A stretch of 64,000 bases of DNA from Ustilago trichophora (Eukaryota; Basidiomycota; Ustilaginomycetes; Ustilaginales; Ustilaginaceae): NCBI GenBank assembly GCA_900323505.1, contig OOIN01000003.1:1674001-1738000 (forward strand), in the 5' to 3' direction. Under the pieces are notes generated by a model. The model did no database searches and was not told the origin of the DNA. It saw only the letters and a list, made by a program, of their open reading frames with translations. Made by a program: the position numbers and the translations under genes. Of the stretch, positions 30,125 to 40,498 are shown in pieces. The first letter of the stretch is position 1. Each line of letters opens with the position of its first letter.

Positions 30125-32185
30125 ATGAGCAGCAACGAGCGTCGCTCCGAAGCAGGACCCAGCGACGTCCGTCGACAACGCAACCAACATCATCATCATC
30201 ATCAACAACAACAACAACAATCAACAGCCTCACCATTCAGCTGGACAATGTCGCTCTTCGCTGGGCGCACCAACAACAAAAGTACAGATGCCTCTGATCG
30301 CAATGGTCTGGGCTGGGGTCGACCGGGTGCCTCGGCATCAGCACGCAACCTCTCCGAGCGCCAATCTCTCATTTCTTCAGCAGCAGACGACTTTGACGAC
30401 TCGGATGCCATCTCGCTCCTTAGCAACATTGCTGATCGTGACTCTCGCCGCGGTGGAAGCAGTGCTGCCGCGCGCCGTAGAGCACGCGCACGAGCTAGAG
30501 CACAGGGCAGGACTTGCGGCACATTCTGGTTCGATGTCGAAGATTGGAGTCGCACCATGTCATGCGGCTTGCTGGGACGAAATGGCAAAGATGATGGCGC
30601 GGGAGCAGGCAGACAGAGGGCCGCGAGTATCGGCAGCGTCATGAGCAGAGGGGCTAGGAGGAACAATCACGCTTCCACAGGCTCAAGCAGCGTCGTTGCC
30701 ACATCGAGACATTCGCGCTCGCTCAGCGATGCAAGTACCGACAGTGGTGCAAGCTTGGTCGGCCCCGGATTTGCAGAAGAGGGAGATGAGGACGCAGGGA
30801 TGCTCGACGATCAGGCCATCGCTCGATTTGGTCAGCCATCCTCCGAAACTTCAACGGACGCAGAGGCCGACGCAGCAGCGGCGAAGGCCAAAGCCGAAGC
30901 CGAAGCCGCCGCAAGAGCAGAGGAAGACGCCAAAGCGGCGGCAGAAGCTGCCGCCCAAGCAGAGCGTCAAAAAGCGCTTGAAGCAGAAGCAGCCCGCCTT
31001 CAGGCCGAAACAGAAGCAGAAGCCACTCGTCAAAAGGAAGAAGAGGCGCGTCTAGCGGCTGAAGAGGAAGCTGCGATCGCAAAAGCACGTCGCAAAGCCG
31101 AACGCAAAGCTGCCAAAGCAGGACTGCTCAAGCTGCAGCAAGAGACGCAGGCCAAACAGAGATGGCGCACCGAGGCCGAGGCGGAAGCTGCCGCGGGTGG
31201 ATTTGGATTCGCCGACGCCGAAGAGGAGCAGCAGTATGACCACGACGGTGCAGAGGAAGGCGCATATGCGCAGCAGCATTTCAACTATCACGATGGTGTC
31301 GAGTATGATGAAGAGGGGATGCAGGGTGCAGAGTATGACCAGTACGGGGACGCCGAAGAGGCAGACGGATATTACGCGACCACAGTGGAAGAGCGAGGGC
31401 CAGGTGGAGTCGTGCACCACCATCACTACTATCATGCTCCAACACCTCAAGCTGAGCTCGAGCAGTACGGATACCTATCTCCGCACTCAGCCTCTGGCGC
31501 ATTCGTCGATTCCCGCAACGAACCCGTGATCCAACCTACACCAGTTGCTGCCGAAAACCCGCTCTCGGAGGACGAAGCCGACATCGCCGGCCTCTCGTTT
31601 GGCCGCAAAAAGTCCCGTTCTCGACACAACAACGATACTAGCAGTGCCGGCAGTCGCTCTGCTACCGGTCTCACGCTTCCCTCGCGTACCACCGGTGGCA
31701 GTTCCTCCGGCGGCAGTGCGAGTGCGAGTGCCAGTGCCCGCCGTCCAACCTCTGCCCATTCCTCCACCGCTGGCGCTCGCACCCACTATCGCGACAAACC
31801 AAGACGACACGAGCGCACTTCGAGCAAGTCATCCAACTCTTCCTCGGGCATTTTCAGCTATAAAAGCTCCAACGCCATTCACCATCATCCCACCGCCCCA
31901 TCCACCGTTGCAACCAGCGTCACAAGTCCGCCCAGTACTGGGCTGCCTAACCTCTACGAGTCGGAAGCGATCTATGGCCCGACCGGCGAAGCAGGCGACC
32001 ATGTGGCAGGTGCACAGTTCGGTAAGCCCGACGTAGACGCCAATGAGTTTGGAGTCATCACTGCCGGTACGGATCGAGGTGGTGCGGGTAGGGTTAAGAA
32101 GAGTTATCGTGACAAGAGGAGCAGGAGTCAGATTGGTGGGGATGAAGGTGGCGATGACGCTTTTGAAGGGTTTCCTGGGTTTTGA
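30125..32185 (+). CDS. Unknown low-complexity protein with Ala/Glu-rich coiled coil
   Basis: Predicted 686-residue protein that I do not recognise. The start codon at 30125 precedes a His/Gln run (HHHHHQQQQQQ). A short non-repetitive core, RTCGTFWFDVEDWSRTMSCG, lies near residue 135 and is the best candidate for a conserved motif. Residues of about 245-355 form a long Ala/Glu/Lys-rich helix of coiled-coil type (AKAEAEAAARAEEDAKAAAE). After that come acidic and Tyr-rich segments, a His cluster (VHHHHYYHAP) and a Ser-rich tail ending DDAFEGFPGF. Basic clusters such as ARRRARARARA and RRHERTSSK could be nuclear or membrane-surface signals. No catalytic motif or membrane segment is visible. Length, codon use and a continuous frame support a real gene. 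Confidence 0.8.
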   Translation: MSSNERRSEAGPSDVRRQRNQHHHHHQQQQQQSTASPFSWTMSLFAGRTNNKSTDASDRNGLGWGRPGASASARNLSERQSLISSAADDFDDSDAISLLSNIADRDSRRGGSSAAARRRARARARAQGRTCGTFWFDVEDWSRTMSCGLLGRNGKDDGAGAGRQRAASIGSVMSRGARRNNHASTGSSSVVATSRHSRSLSDASTDSGASLVGPGFAEEGDEDAGMLDDQAIARFGQPSSETSTDAEADAAAAKAKAEAEAAARAEEDAKAAAEAAAQAERQKALEAEAARLQAETEAEATRQKEEEARLAAEEEAAIAKARRKAERKAAKAGLLKLQQETQAKQRWRTEAEAEAAAGGFGFADAEEEQQYDHDGAEEGAYAQQHFNYHDGVEYDEEGMQGAEYDQYGDAEEADGYYATTVEERGPGGVVHHHHYYHAPTPQAELEQYGYLSPHSASGAFVDSRNEPVIQPTPVAAENPLSEDEADIAGLSFGRKKSRSRHNNDTSSAGSRSATGLTLPSRTTGGSSSGGSASASASARRPTSAHSSTAGARTHYRDKPRRHERTSSKSSNSSSGIFSYKSSNAIHHHPTAPSTVATSVTSPPSTGLPNLYESEAIYGPTGEAGDHVAGAQFGKPDVDANEFGVITAGTDRGGAGRVKKSYRDKRSRSQIGGDEGGDDAFEGFPGF

Positions 32186-32379
32186 AGTCCGCCTTGCAGG
32201 TTTAAAGAGGGGCTACGCTTCTTTTTTTGCGGATCGTTGCTCAATCGACTTTACGACCAGCACAGAGCATTTACGAGGCTGTGGTGTGATTTACGCTGCG
32301 AAAGTGTGGCTTGTTTTTGACGAACGACTGCATTGCAAGTGGGGATAGATCTACGAACTTCAAAGCTAAATTATGGATC

Positions 32380-34689
32380 TTAGTTGTACTCGTCGTACAA
32401 GATGGTCTTTCCAACACTGGCGAGTCTCTTTCTCCTTCTCTGGGTTTCGCCGTCTGCCTGGTCGTGTTCCTTCTTGTTGGCGGCAGCAGCTTTAGCTTCG
32501 TCGCCCCAGAAGCTGTAGCCTGATTGACCGACTTGGCTGTTTGAAGGGAGTTGGTCGTAGTCCTGGCTGTATCCGTTGTTCTTGCTTCCGATGGGTAGAC
32601 CTGTGCGTACGTCGCATTCTACACCGGCGTGGTCGATGTAGGTATTCTTGGCTCGGACGTTGGCGGCTTTGTAGGTTTCGATGATCATGCGCTGTGTGTC
32701 GAGCAGGTAGGCTTCGAGGGTGTCGAGGAATCGTTTTGTCTGTAGATGCTTGGACGATGCGCATACGGTGATGCCGTCGTCTTTGATGATGTATCCGATT
32801 CCGAAGCCGTCCGGGACTACGGGGCCAAAGCCGAACATGCGAAGCGCCGGGTTGCCACAGTTGGAAGTGGAAACAACCGTGTGGTTGAGCTTCGCGTATC
32901 CTGCATCGGTGAAGATGGCAGGTATGGTGCTGGTGGACGAGGAAGAAGTCTCGGATTGATTCTTCTTCCACAAATTGTGCAGGGCATAAAGATGTCGGTC
33001 ATGACCTTTACCCGAGGCGCAGGCTTTGCTAAGCTTGGCATGTCCTTCACAAGCTTTACGAAGGGCGTCGAGCTTGGCATCCACCTTGGCGTCGGGAGAG
33101 ATGTAGGTCTCGACAAACTTGGCAGAGTGCGGCTGGACGGTGCGGATGGCTTCCGTACGGCCGTGGAGGAAAGCTTTGGTCATGGCAGGCTCGTAGGTCG
33201 TCTCGCATCGTCCGTAGAGCGTATAGTATGCGGCTTGGAAGGCCATCTGTACAAAGGCGTCGGGAGAGAATCGGTGGCGAGTGATAAAGTTCTTGCCGTA
33301 GCGATCAAATTCGAGCACCTCGCACTCGTTTTGGCAGATGAGATCGCTCAACCTCGTCTCGCCGTACTTGATGCCGTCGGCGAGCTTGGAAGTCAGGTTC
33401 CACTCGAGCTTCTTGGGCGCCGTAGCCTGGTCCACATCCTGAGCCTTTTGGGCATCGATCTCAGTCGTGGTTCCGTTGGCCTTTTTACCAGCACCCTTGG
33501 CGAAGGGACTCGTTTTGGCCTTGAACAGACTCTTGGTTGCCGAGTTGATCGATTTGGCGAAACGCATAATCAGCTCGGTGTAGACATCGGCAGCATAGCG
33601 CAAAACAGTGTGACCATCCACACCAGTATGTTCGAAATTGATACCAGCGGCGCCGTTGGCACAGACAATGATTTGGAGCTTGTCGTACCATCGGTTGGTG
33701 CATGTACCCGTCTGAATGCCGCGCTGGAGCTTGTAGGTACCACAGAGCATGTTGTTGCTGAGCTCAGCGGCGTCTGCAGGTTCCGAGTCGTCCATACAGA
33801 CGACAAAGAGAGCAGTGTCGACCACCTCGAGGCACTTGCGGTTGTGCGAGTCTTCGCGCAGGTGCTCTCGGTACATGGACCAGATGGGTCGCTTCTCGGT
33901 AGTCAAGATTCCTACCGAGCCCTTGGCGACATCTTCAATCTTGGTCTTGTCTGCATCACGCACGATGGCTTGCAAGTTGCCCAGCATGGCACGTTCGGTG
34001 AGCAAGGGGCGGTGCTCTTCGTCCAACGCCTCGAACCAGTAAATCTGACCGCGGCGCATGACAACAATGTGTCGTGACTCGGGCTCGACCTCCATCCTGC
34101 ATCCGTTGGCGGTTGGAATGCGCGATGTTGCGAAGAGACGAGTGTACTGGAACATATCCAAAGGTGTTCCCCTGACACTGTCCGGCTCCAGCACGCCCGT
34201 GCGCAGATCGTGAATAAATGCCAGACTTGCCAGAATGAGGTTGGCCGTCCTCATGAGCTGGTTGCCGCGTGTTGGGGTTGGGTCGTCTTCCAAAATGAAG
34301 AAAGGATTGAGGTTGAGCACGACAGAATCGGAAGCCTGGAGGTAGCTCTCATCCCAGAACTCTTCGATGTAGCTTGCTCGGGTGCTGGCGTACTCCTGAA
34401 GCTGTTTCTGAATGACTGGTCCGTCATTGTTGAGGAAATCTTGGACAACGCGTTTTGTGGTGGCATGCTGCTCGGACGTCTGGAGAGGCTGGAGACTAGA
34501 GAGGTATCGTTCGCACGTTTCTTCAAGTGTGGGAATGGGAAGGTGCGGAAGCTTGGATTGGCCTTCAAAAGTCTTGCCGCCGCCCAAGCCTTCCTTTGCA
34601 CCGCCATCGTTGGCGGCAGCCGACTTGGCTTCGACTGCTTGGGCATTGAAGACGCCTTTGGCCTCGGCGGACATGAGACCAGGAGCCAT
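32380..34689 (-). CDS. Carnitine acetyltransferase, YAT2-like
   Basis: Predicted 769-residue choline/carnitine acyltransferase that moves acetyl groups between CoA and carnitine for transport of acetyl units between compartments. The catalytic histidine is His354 in NFEHTGVDGHTVLRY, with the surrounding pattern typical of the cytosolic YAT2 type. The N-terminal half carries LPIPTLEETCERYLSSLQPL and RGNQLMRTANLILASLAF; the C-terminal half has TYEPAMTKAFLHGRTEAIRT and the CoA/carnitine box LSTSNCGNPALRMFGFGPV-like segment near the end. There is no signal peptide, and the C-terminus (ILYDEYN) is not a PTS1, so a cytosolic site is favoured. An insertion of about 30 residues (KTSPFAKGAGKKANGTTTE) lies after the catalytic His. 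The ATG at 34689 is the first in frame, with a TATA-like element upstream. Confidence 0.93.
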   Translation of the reverse strand: MAPGLMSAEAKGVFNAQAVEAKSAAANDGGAKEGLGGGKTFEGQSKLPHLPIPTLEETCERYLSSLQPLQTSEQHATTKRVVQDFLNNDGPVIQKQLQEYASTRASYIEEFWDESYLQASDSVVLNLNPFFILEDDPTPTRGNQLMRTANLILASLAFIHDLRTGVLEPDSVRGTPLDMFQYTRLFATSRIPTANGCRMEVEPESRHIVVMRRGQIYWFEALDEEHRPLLTERAMLGNLQAIVRDADKTKIEDVAKGSVGILTTEKRPIWSMYREHLREDSHNRKCLEVVDTALFVVCMDDSEPADAAELSNNMLCGTYKLQRGIQTGTCTNRWYDKLQIIVCANGAAGINFEHTGVDGHTVLRYAADVYTELIMRFAKSINSATKSLFKAKTSPFAKGAGKKANGTTTEIDAQKAQDVDQATAPKKLEWNLTSKLADGIKYGETRLSDLICQNECEVLEFDRYGKNFITRHRFSPDAFVQMAFQAAYYTLYGRCETTYEPAMTKAFLHGRTEAIRTVQPHSAKFVETYISPDAKVDAKLDALRKACEGHAKLSKACASGKGHDRHLYALHNLWKKNQSETSSSSTSTIPAIFTDAGYAKLNHTVVSTSNCGNPALRMFGFGPVVPDGFGIGYIIKDDGITVCASSKHLQTKRFLDTLEAYLLDTQRMIIETYKAANVRAKNTYIDHAGVECDVRTGLPIGSKNNGYSQDYDQLPSNSQVGQSGYSFWGDEAKAAAANKKEHDQADGETQRRRKRLASVGKTILYDEYN

Positions 34690-36127
34690 TGTCGTTCAGA
34701 AAAGAAAAAGGGTGGAACTGGACGTCCAGAAGGATGACGAGTTTTGTGCGGGCTGCGAGCTTGTGAAGAGGGTGGTTGTAACGGAGTCGGACAAGCTGAG
34801 TCGAAGAGCAGCTTATATGTGCTTGGAGAGATGATGAGCGCCGAAAGGCAAGCAGGCCGATTGGATGATGCGGGGAAGAGGGGATGAGTCGGACAACGGG
34901 CTGTAGCGGGTGTGGGGAGGATCGGAGATGGAAGGCCGAAAGGGACTTTCTCCTTTCTGTGTGACACGGACCAGACAGCAGCATCAACAGTAAGCCGCGC
35001 ATCATACATTACGGTACTCGCAAATTTGACCGGTGCTCCTGCACTTGATTTGAGAAGCAAGTACAGATCTTGGCCTTTCTTTTCGAGCGTTGAGTGCATT
35101 GACCGGGAGCATGTCTGAGTTGCGGTACTGTACTGTACAGTCACGCAAAACGTTAGGCGAATGGCAAGAAAAGGGGCGGCCAAGCCAAAAAGATGAAAAG
35201 TGGAGGCTTTTTCGAGTCTGCGGAAATGCAGTCATGTCACAGGGCAGCCGTGTGTAACTTTTCAAGGCTGGTTTTACCGAACAAGGCGATGCCTTCAAGA
35301 TCTCGAGAAAAACACAGCATCGCGGGGAAAGCATCCAAGCCGATCCGTCCGAATCTTGTCACGCCAAGGTTGTCCTCCAAGTCTCCCTTTGCTGTTTAGA
35401 CTGTCACAGCTTGCTCTGCCCAAGGCTAGTACGCTGTCGGCCATGTTTCAGAATTCGATATTGTAGCAGTAGTAGGATGAGCTTGACGCATGATGGGCTA
35501 TCGAGGACATTGCACCGACGGCGAACGACACCAGTTCTGCATAGAAGAAGGTGAGCACGACTCCGACCAAGCAGAGCTCAGAAGAATCAAACCTAAAGTC
35601 TAGGCCATATCATCGACGGAGAAGCCGGAGATGAGATCTTATGCTGTACTGTACAACCCCCGCGTACGGTGCTGCACGGCTGCTTTGAACGCAGAGCAAG
35701 GAAGCCGGTGCGGGGAAAACAAAAGCGAGAGAAGGATTCGCCGACAGTGCTAACAGCCCGGCATCCTAAATCGCAATCGGGTTGAAAGGAAGCATCTCGA
35801 GGCGATGCGATACAGTAGGACCCTGAACCAACCGTTGGCTCGTGTCTTGTTCATGCGTTTGGTGAAATAATCAGACCACATTCACAGCTGCATTTCGAGC
35901 ACGCTGCTCCACACAAGCACGCTTTGTCCAAACACCGGCGTCGTAGGTCAAGCTCCCCTCTCTCTTGCTGTTACAAGTAGCTGCGTGTCGGAGTCCGCTG
36001 TGCGTTGAGCAGCTTCAAACAAAAAAAGGTGATATTGATCGACATTGCATCCGCTTTTCACTTCTCTCTGAATCCTACCATCGCATCCAGTCTCCACTCA
36101 AAGTCGTCTAAGACCGCCACAGTCAAT
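34690..36127. promoter_or_regulatory. Divergent intergenic region of 1.4 kb
   Basis: This gap holds the promoters of the carnitine acyltransferase (minus) and the lipocalin-like gene (plus). It contains overlapping TACTGTAC motifs at 35126-35141 and another at 35647. The short open frames near 35.2 kb have no recognisable similarity. No RNA gene is seen. Confidence 0.4.
34811..34818 (-). promoter_or_regulatory. TATA-like element of the carnitine acyltransferase gene
   Basis: The minus strand reads CATATAAGC about 125 nt before the ATG at 34689. Confidence 0.35.
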
Positions 36128-36944
36128 ATGGCAGAGACAATCGCACACCAGGTCAACGAGACCACAACAGCAGCATTCGATATCGATCTCCCTTTCACCG
36201 CATACGACGACTCGCACCCGCTTCACTTCTCCTCTCGCCCCTTCAAGACCATCGATGGCTTTTGGTACATCGTCGGATCCTCTCTGCCGCTGTGGAAGCC
36301 CAAGAAAAACGTCGTCATCCGATACATCCCTCACCCGGGCGCAGCACCAGACGAGGTCAAGTTTACCGACGAGATCCGCTCCGAGTCGCGCTCGAAACCT
36401 GCCCCTGCTCAACCTGTCCAGGCCAGCGAGCTCGCTGCGAAATGGCAGAGCGAAGAAGGATTCATGAACAAGCTATTCGGTATCAAGGGTACCAACGTGC
36501 TTCAGAAGGATGCTAAGAACGGGTAAGCTACATCTCTCATTCACATTTCCTCTCACTCACAAGCCCTCTAACACCATTCTTTGATCCGACTTGCTTCGTG
36601 ACAACAGCGCATCCTACCAGTGGACAGGCAACGGCCTACTCAAATTCTTCCACTCCAAATGGCAAGTCATTGGCTACGGCCCTTACGATCTCACCGACAA
36701 CTCCCGTACCAAGTTCGACTGGGTCGTCACCTACTTTGAAAAGACACCCGCCACTCCTGCCGGTATCGATGTTTACGTGCGCGACCCGAGGCAGATGCCC
36801 GAGTCCACCTACAACGCCGTCATTGACAAGATGAAGCTACTCAAAGAGCGATATGCGCAGGATCCCGATCCAAAGCGCAAACAGTTGGCCGAGGAACTGT
36901 CCAAGCTCGCCTCCGAAACTTTTGACGTTCCACACGACGTTTGA
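36128..36944 (+). CDS. Lipocalin/calycin-like protein
   Basis: Predicted 243-residue soluble protein. Exon 1 is 36128-36522, the intron 36523-36607 (GTAAGC...AACAG, phase 2) and exon 2 36608-36944; the join restores Gly-Ala-Ser-Tyr. The first exon has a beta-rich start with GFWYIVGSSLPLWKPKKNVVI, which resembles the G-x-W opening of lipocalins. The second exon has KWQVIGYGPYDLTDNSRTKF and FDWVVTYFEKTPATPAG, then a helical C-terminus (MPESTYNAVIDKMKLLKERY). This strand-rich barrel followed by a helix is consistent with a calycin fold binding a small hydrophobic ligand. No signal peptide is present, so it would act in the cytosol. The fold is an inference from pattern only; gene structure is well supported. 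Confidence 0.7.
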
Positions 36945-37188
36945 GTTGGGGTTCCTTTCGATGTGGTGTGTTTTTGGGGCATGCTGATACCCTTTTTTCA
37001 ATGCATGCTTGCGATCAGCTGTTGTTGCTAGACCAGGAAACAATTTCCTAGTTTTGCGCGGTTTGACAAAGCCTGTGTAGCTGCGATGATGTGAGAACCT
37101 CTTGGTGAAAACAGAGTCTTGTTGATGGTACAAATACAGTAGGATGAGACGATCTTGTGCCAAAGATGATTGGGCAATTGCTTGTGTG

Positions 37189-38022
37189 TTAGGACCAATC
37201 CAAGTCGTCATCGTTAAACTTGCTCCACTGGGCCCTGCCCACCCCTGCACCACCGCTCAACGCCGAAGCATCCAACAACGGCTTGCCATCCTCGCCTACA
37301 GGACCCGCCGCATCGATCGGCAGTCCGTCGGGACCCAACTTACCCGCCGCCCTATCCTTGATCGCCTGCAACCATCCTCCTTCATCGATCCTTTCCGTTT
37401 CCTGAGCGGCGACACGGCGAAAGTAGAAGTCTTTACGCGGGTCATACTTGACCCGATCATCGCGAAGCATGCGGTTGTCCACTCGGGCGTCTTCTCCCTC
37501 CACGCTGAGGACTGCTTGTGGTGTTTTTGCGTCGATGACCTGTACCAGCACGACCAAGCAAAGCAGGGATGTACGAAAAATGTTAGCAGGTGTACGAAGT
37601 CCGATTGAAAGAGGGACGTGAGAGCTTACGTAGTGGTTGTCGCAATGCGGACAGTACTCATCAGAGTCTTCGTATTGAGTAAGATCCTTGCGGAAGGCTT
37701 TGCGGCATTTTTTGCAGATGAAGGCCATCTCGATCGTTTTGCGTAGGACGTGATCTTGCGATTCTGCGTGGCATTCCGGGCACTGCATCCCGGCAATACA
37801 GGTACATGTGATGATCGACAGCTTGCTTTAGCCTTTTGCTCTCACTTAAGGTTGCTACAGAGCCAGAGATACTTACGTCAAAGAACTTCTGACAGCAAGG
37901 TGCCCTAATCGACACCTGCGCGTTCAGGATGTGTTTGCTATGTAACATCACCGCAGAGCAAGACAACGTCAGCTTGAAGATCCTGACAGAAGAGTCTTAT
38001 GAGGTTCCAAGACTTACCACAT
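37189..38022 (-). CDS. CHY-type zinc-finger protein, four exons
   Basis: Predicted 189-residue zinc protein built from four exons: 38018-38022 (only ATGTG), 37877-37937, 37630-37782 and 37189-37539. The introns are 38017-37938, 37876-37783 and 37629-37540, all with GTAAG donors and AG acceptors. The joined N-terminus, MCKHILNAQVSIRAPCCQKFFD and then CPECHAES, reproduces the CHY zinc-finger signature (C-x-H ... CC ... C-x-x-CH). Further pairs are ICKKCRKAF and YCPHCDNHY. The C-terminal 110 residues contain YDPRKDFYFRRVAAQETERI and an Asp-rich end (FNDDDLDWS). CHY proteins include yeast Hot13, which acts in the mitochondrial intermembrane space; here no targeting signal is seen and the role is unknown. 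The last intron is 90 nt, phase 0 and free of stop codons. Confidence 0.88.
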
Positions 38023-38497
38023 GGCGAAGATGCGTGTGTGTGTGTGTGCTCTGGAGGTGACGATGGTGTTGGAAGAGGACGCAGATCTTCCAAAAAGTTA
38101 CACGCGCGTGTGCATCTCGAAACCAACACCAGTCAGCCCGCCTCACGCTCTAAATTGCACTTTACGCGCCATCTGCTTTCCTTGCTTTTCGGACGAGACA
38201 CGCTGGCTCAAGGTAGCATTCATTCTCATCATCACTTTGTAAAATCGACTTCTCTTGGTATGATGCCGGCCCTGCCATCAAATGACGGAAGAATGACGGG
38301 ATTGATGTCGATTCTCCCTCTATATCTTGAAGGCTATCCACAGACTCCTCTGTAGTAACGTGTCGCTACGGTCATTAACAGAATGAAAGCAGAGGGTTGA
38401 ATTACATGCAGAATGCAGAAACGGATGAAGGAACAGCGTATGAAAGTCTATGTGTAGGGTTGTGAGTAGATTCGGATTGGGTCTAGGATGAGTCAGA
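38023..38497. promoter_or_regulatory. Upstream region of the CHY gene
   Basis: The 475-nt gap lies between the CHY start and the Tpa1-like stop, both on the minus strand. It begins with a GT-rich repeat at 38034-38048. No gene is seen. Confidence 0.4.
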
Positions 38498-40498
38498 TCA
38501 TGCCTGCTCCTCCTCGTCCTCGTCCTCTTCCTCAACCGCACCAATCTCGTATTCTCCGATGACGTCCCATCTCGATCCACCCGCCGAAGCAGCCAGATAT
38601 TTGACGAAGCGCATTACACCTTCGTCCCTCAACACGACACTCAAAGTGTTGAAGCTGGGTGTCAAGTTCAACAAGACACCATCAAAGTCTTCATCCTCCT
38701 CACCATCGTCTTCGATCATCTCGACGATTTCCTCTTCCTCCTCTTCTCCATCAGCTGCATCCTTCATCTCGGCATCCTCTTCGCCATCTGCTGCCTTCTT
38801 CTTGCCACTGTTTGCGCTCTGGTAAACAGCCGGGTCCTCTTCGCCCTCGTGTGGGGCCATGTAGCACTCCCATCCACCAATGTCTCCACTCTCCCACTTG
38901 GCAGACAGATCCTTCGCCTGCTTTTTCGAGAGCAACTTGCTCCCCGAAGCGGAAGGCGCAGGGGCGGTCTTGGCCTTCTTGGCTTTACCGGCAAGACCAC
39001 GTGGACCGGCTTTGCGCTCTTCTTCGAGCGAAGGCTTGACTACATCGGGGGTCAGATTGAGGGTGACATCAAGAACAGCTTCGGTGTCGCTGCGCGCAAG
39101 GGTGTAGTCGAGACCGGGACGGAATCGTCTTGCTCCAACCGGACGGGCACCGAGCGGCACGAGTTGCGAGATGTTGGCAAGGAAGTGACGGAAGGCGTCC
39201 GAGGGGAACAGGACTGTGCTAAGCAGCTTGAGGAGGGAGCTGGCGTCCGAGGGGAGCGGAGATGGCACCTGCGTGTTGGAGGATGCGATTTCCCCTGCCT
39301 TCGAAGGAGTAGCTTGTTCCGAGAGTACAGCGTAACGCTGCTTGTGAGGGGGACCGGCAATGCTCCAGCTCTTTGCCTCGGCGTCGGCATTGGTGGCGCG
39401 GTCCGTGCCGACACCGTGGGGCTGGATCCGTGTCGACTCCTCGCCTTTGCCAGAAGTCCACCATTGGAAGCCGTCCTTGGCATCGGTGTCTCGCAAAGCC
39501 TTTTCGATCGGTTCAGCGATCTCTTTGCGCAGAATGTCGGAGAGGAGGATGTGCGATTCGTCACCAAACTGCTCGAACAGCTGCTCCTGAGTCTTTTCAA
39601 CGAGATATGCTGGGTTGAGGAACTGGATCAAGAATTTCTTCTCCGCCTGGCTGAGTGGCGAGCCTGGCATTGGGGGTGCAAACTGCTCTGGGTAGGCCTC
39701 AAAGAGCTTTGCGTTTTCCTTGGCGGAAAGAGACTCGAGACTGCTCATCTCCTTTTCAACTTCAGCCTCCTTCTTCTCGTCCTCTGTCGTGAAACCTTCC
39801 TCTCCCTCTTGGGGTCGGTGGAACCATCCAGAGATGCTGAGTCGCGATTGGGTCGGGTGAACCACTTCCTCGACCGAGTGGAACGAGTGTCCAGGTTGCA
39901 CGGTGAAGAATGTAAACTGGTTCCACTTGGGCGGGATGATCTTGCTTGGCAGATCGTCAGGTGTGCCCTTTGTCTTGACGGGGTACAGCTCGAGCGCACC
40001 ACCCCACTCTGGCTGCCATGGCTGATCCGGATCGGGCAAGTACAGAATGTACGACACTCTGCGTGTCGAGATAACATCGTCGTGGTTGAGAAGGTGGCAT
40101 CCCTGGCGGTAGTCGTTGATGCTCATGTCCTTCTTCTTTGCGCTCAATGGCCCGCATCCGGTTACGCCCTGGAGCCAGCTCCTGAACTCCTGCGAGTAGA
40201 TGGCATTGCGAACGCGCAAGAGGTTCTGCAGTCGACCAGCTTCTTCCGTGGGAAGACCGTCGAGGTTGGCAAGATCACCGGTTTGGTTGACCTTGTAGAT
40301 GTCGGTTTCCTTTTCAGCAAAGCGAAGCTCTTCGATGATCTCTTGACGGGTGGATTTGAGAAGGCCATCGTCGATGAGCGCGGGGATTACGGCGTGCTTG
40401 TAGGGTCCACTGGCTTCGTACTGCTCGTTGTACTGGGAGACGGTGGTGGGGGCCAGGAGGTCGGGCGAAAACGCCGATGCGACGTCGAAAGATGCCAT
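38498..40498 (-). CDS. Tpa1/Ofd1-type prolyl hydroxylase (2-oxoglutarate/Fe(II) dioxygenase)
   Basis: Predicted 666-residue 2-oxoglutarate-dependent dioxygenase. Orthologues hydroxylate a proline of ribosomal protein uS12 (Rps23) and affect translation termination and sterol-response factors. The iron ligands are His139 and Asp141 in LLNHDDVISTRRVSYILYL; the distal His is in HSVEEVVHPTQSRLSISGWFH, whose Arg binds 2-oxoglutarate. A second, degenerate double-stranded beta-helix domain fills the C-terminal half, as in Tpa1 and OGFOD1. The Asp/Glu-rich segment near 600 (GEEEEEEIVEMIEDDGEEDED) is typical. The ATG at 40498 is the first in frame; the frame is open upstream only from TTG. The start faces the SCP2 gene across a 975-nt shared promoter region. 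Confidence 0.93.
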   Translation of the reverse strand: MASFDVASAFSPDLLAPTTVSQYNEQYEASGPYKHAVIPALIDDGLLKSTRQEIIEELRFAEKETDIYKVNQTGDLANLDGLPTEEAGRLQNLLRVRNAIYSQEFRSWLQGVTGCGPLSAKKKDMSINDYRQGCHLLNHDDVISTRRVSYILYLPDPDQPWQPEWGGALELYPVKTKGTPDDLPSKIIPPKWNQFTFFTVQPGHSFHSVEEVVHPTQSRLSISGWFHRPQEGEEGFTTEDEKKEAEVEKEMSSLESLSAKENAKLFEAYPEQFAPPMPGSPLSQAEKKFLIQFLNPAYLVEKTQEQLFEQFGDESHILLSDILRKEIAEPIEKALRDTDAKDGFQWWTSGKGEESTRIQPHGVGTDRATNADAEAKSWSIAGPPHKQRYAVLSEQATPSKAGEIASSNTQVPSPLPSDASSLLKLLSTVLFPSDAFRHFLANISQLVPLGARPVGARRFRPGLDYTLARSDTEAVLDVTLNLTPDVVKPSLEEERKAGPRGLAGKAKKAKTAPAPSASGSKLLSKKQAKDLSAKWESGDIGGWECYMAPHEGEEDPAVYQSANSGKKKAADGEEDAEMKDAADGEEEEEEIVEMIEDDGEEDEDFDGVLLNLTPSFNTLSVVLRDEGVMRFVKYLAASAGGSRWDVIGEYEIGAVEEEDEDEEEQA

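Noticed and set aside
32746..34077. 443-codon plus-strand open frame
   Set aside because: Antisense shadow of the carnitine acyltransferase gene, with the same codon-bias cause.
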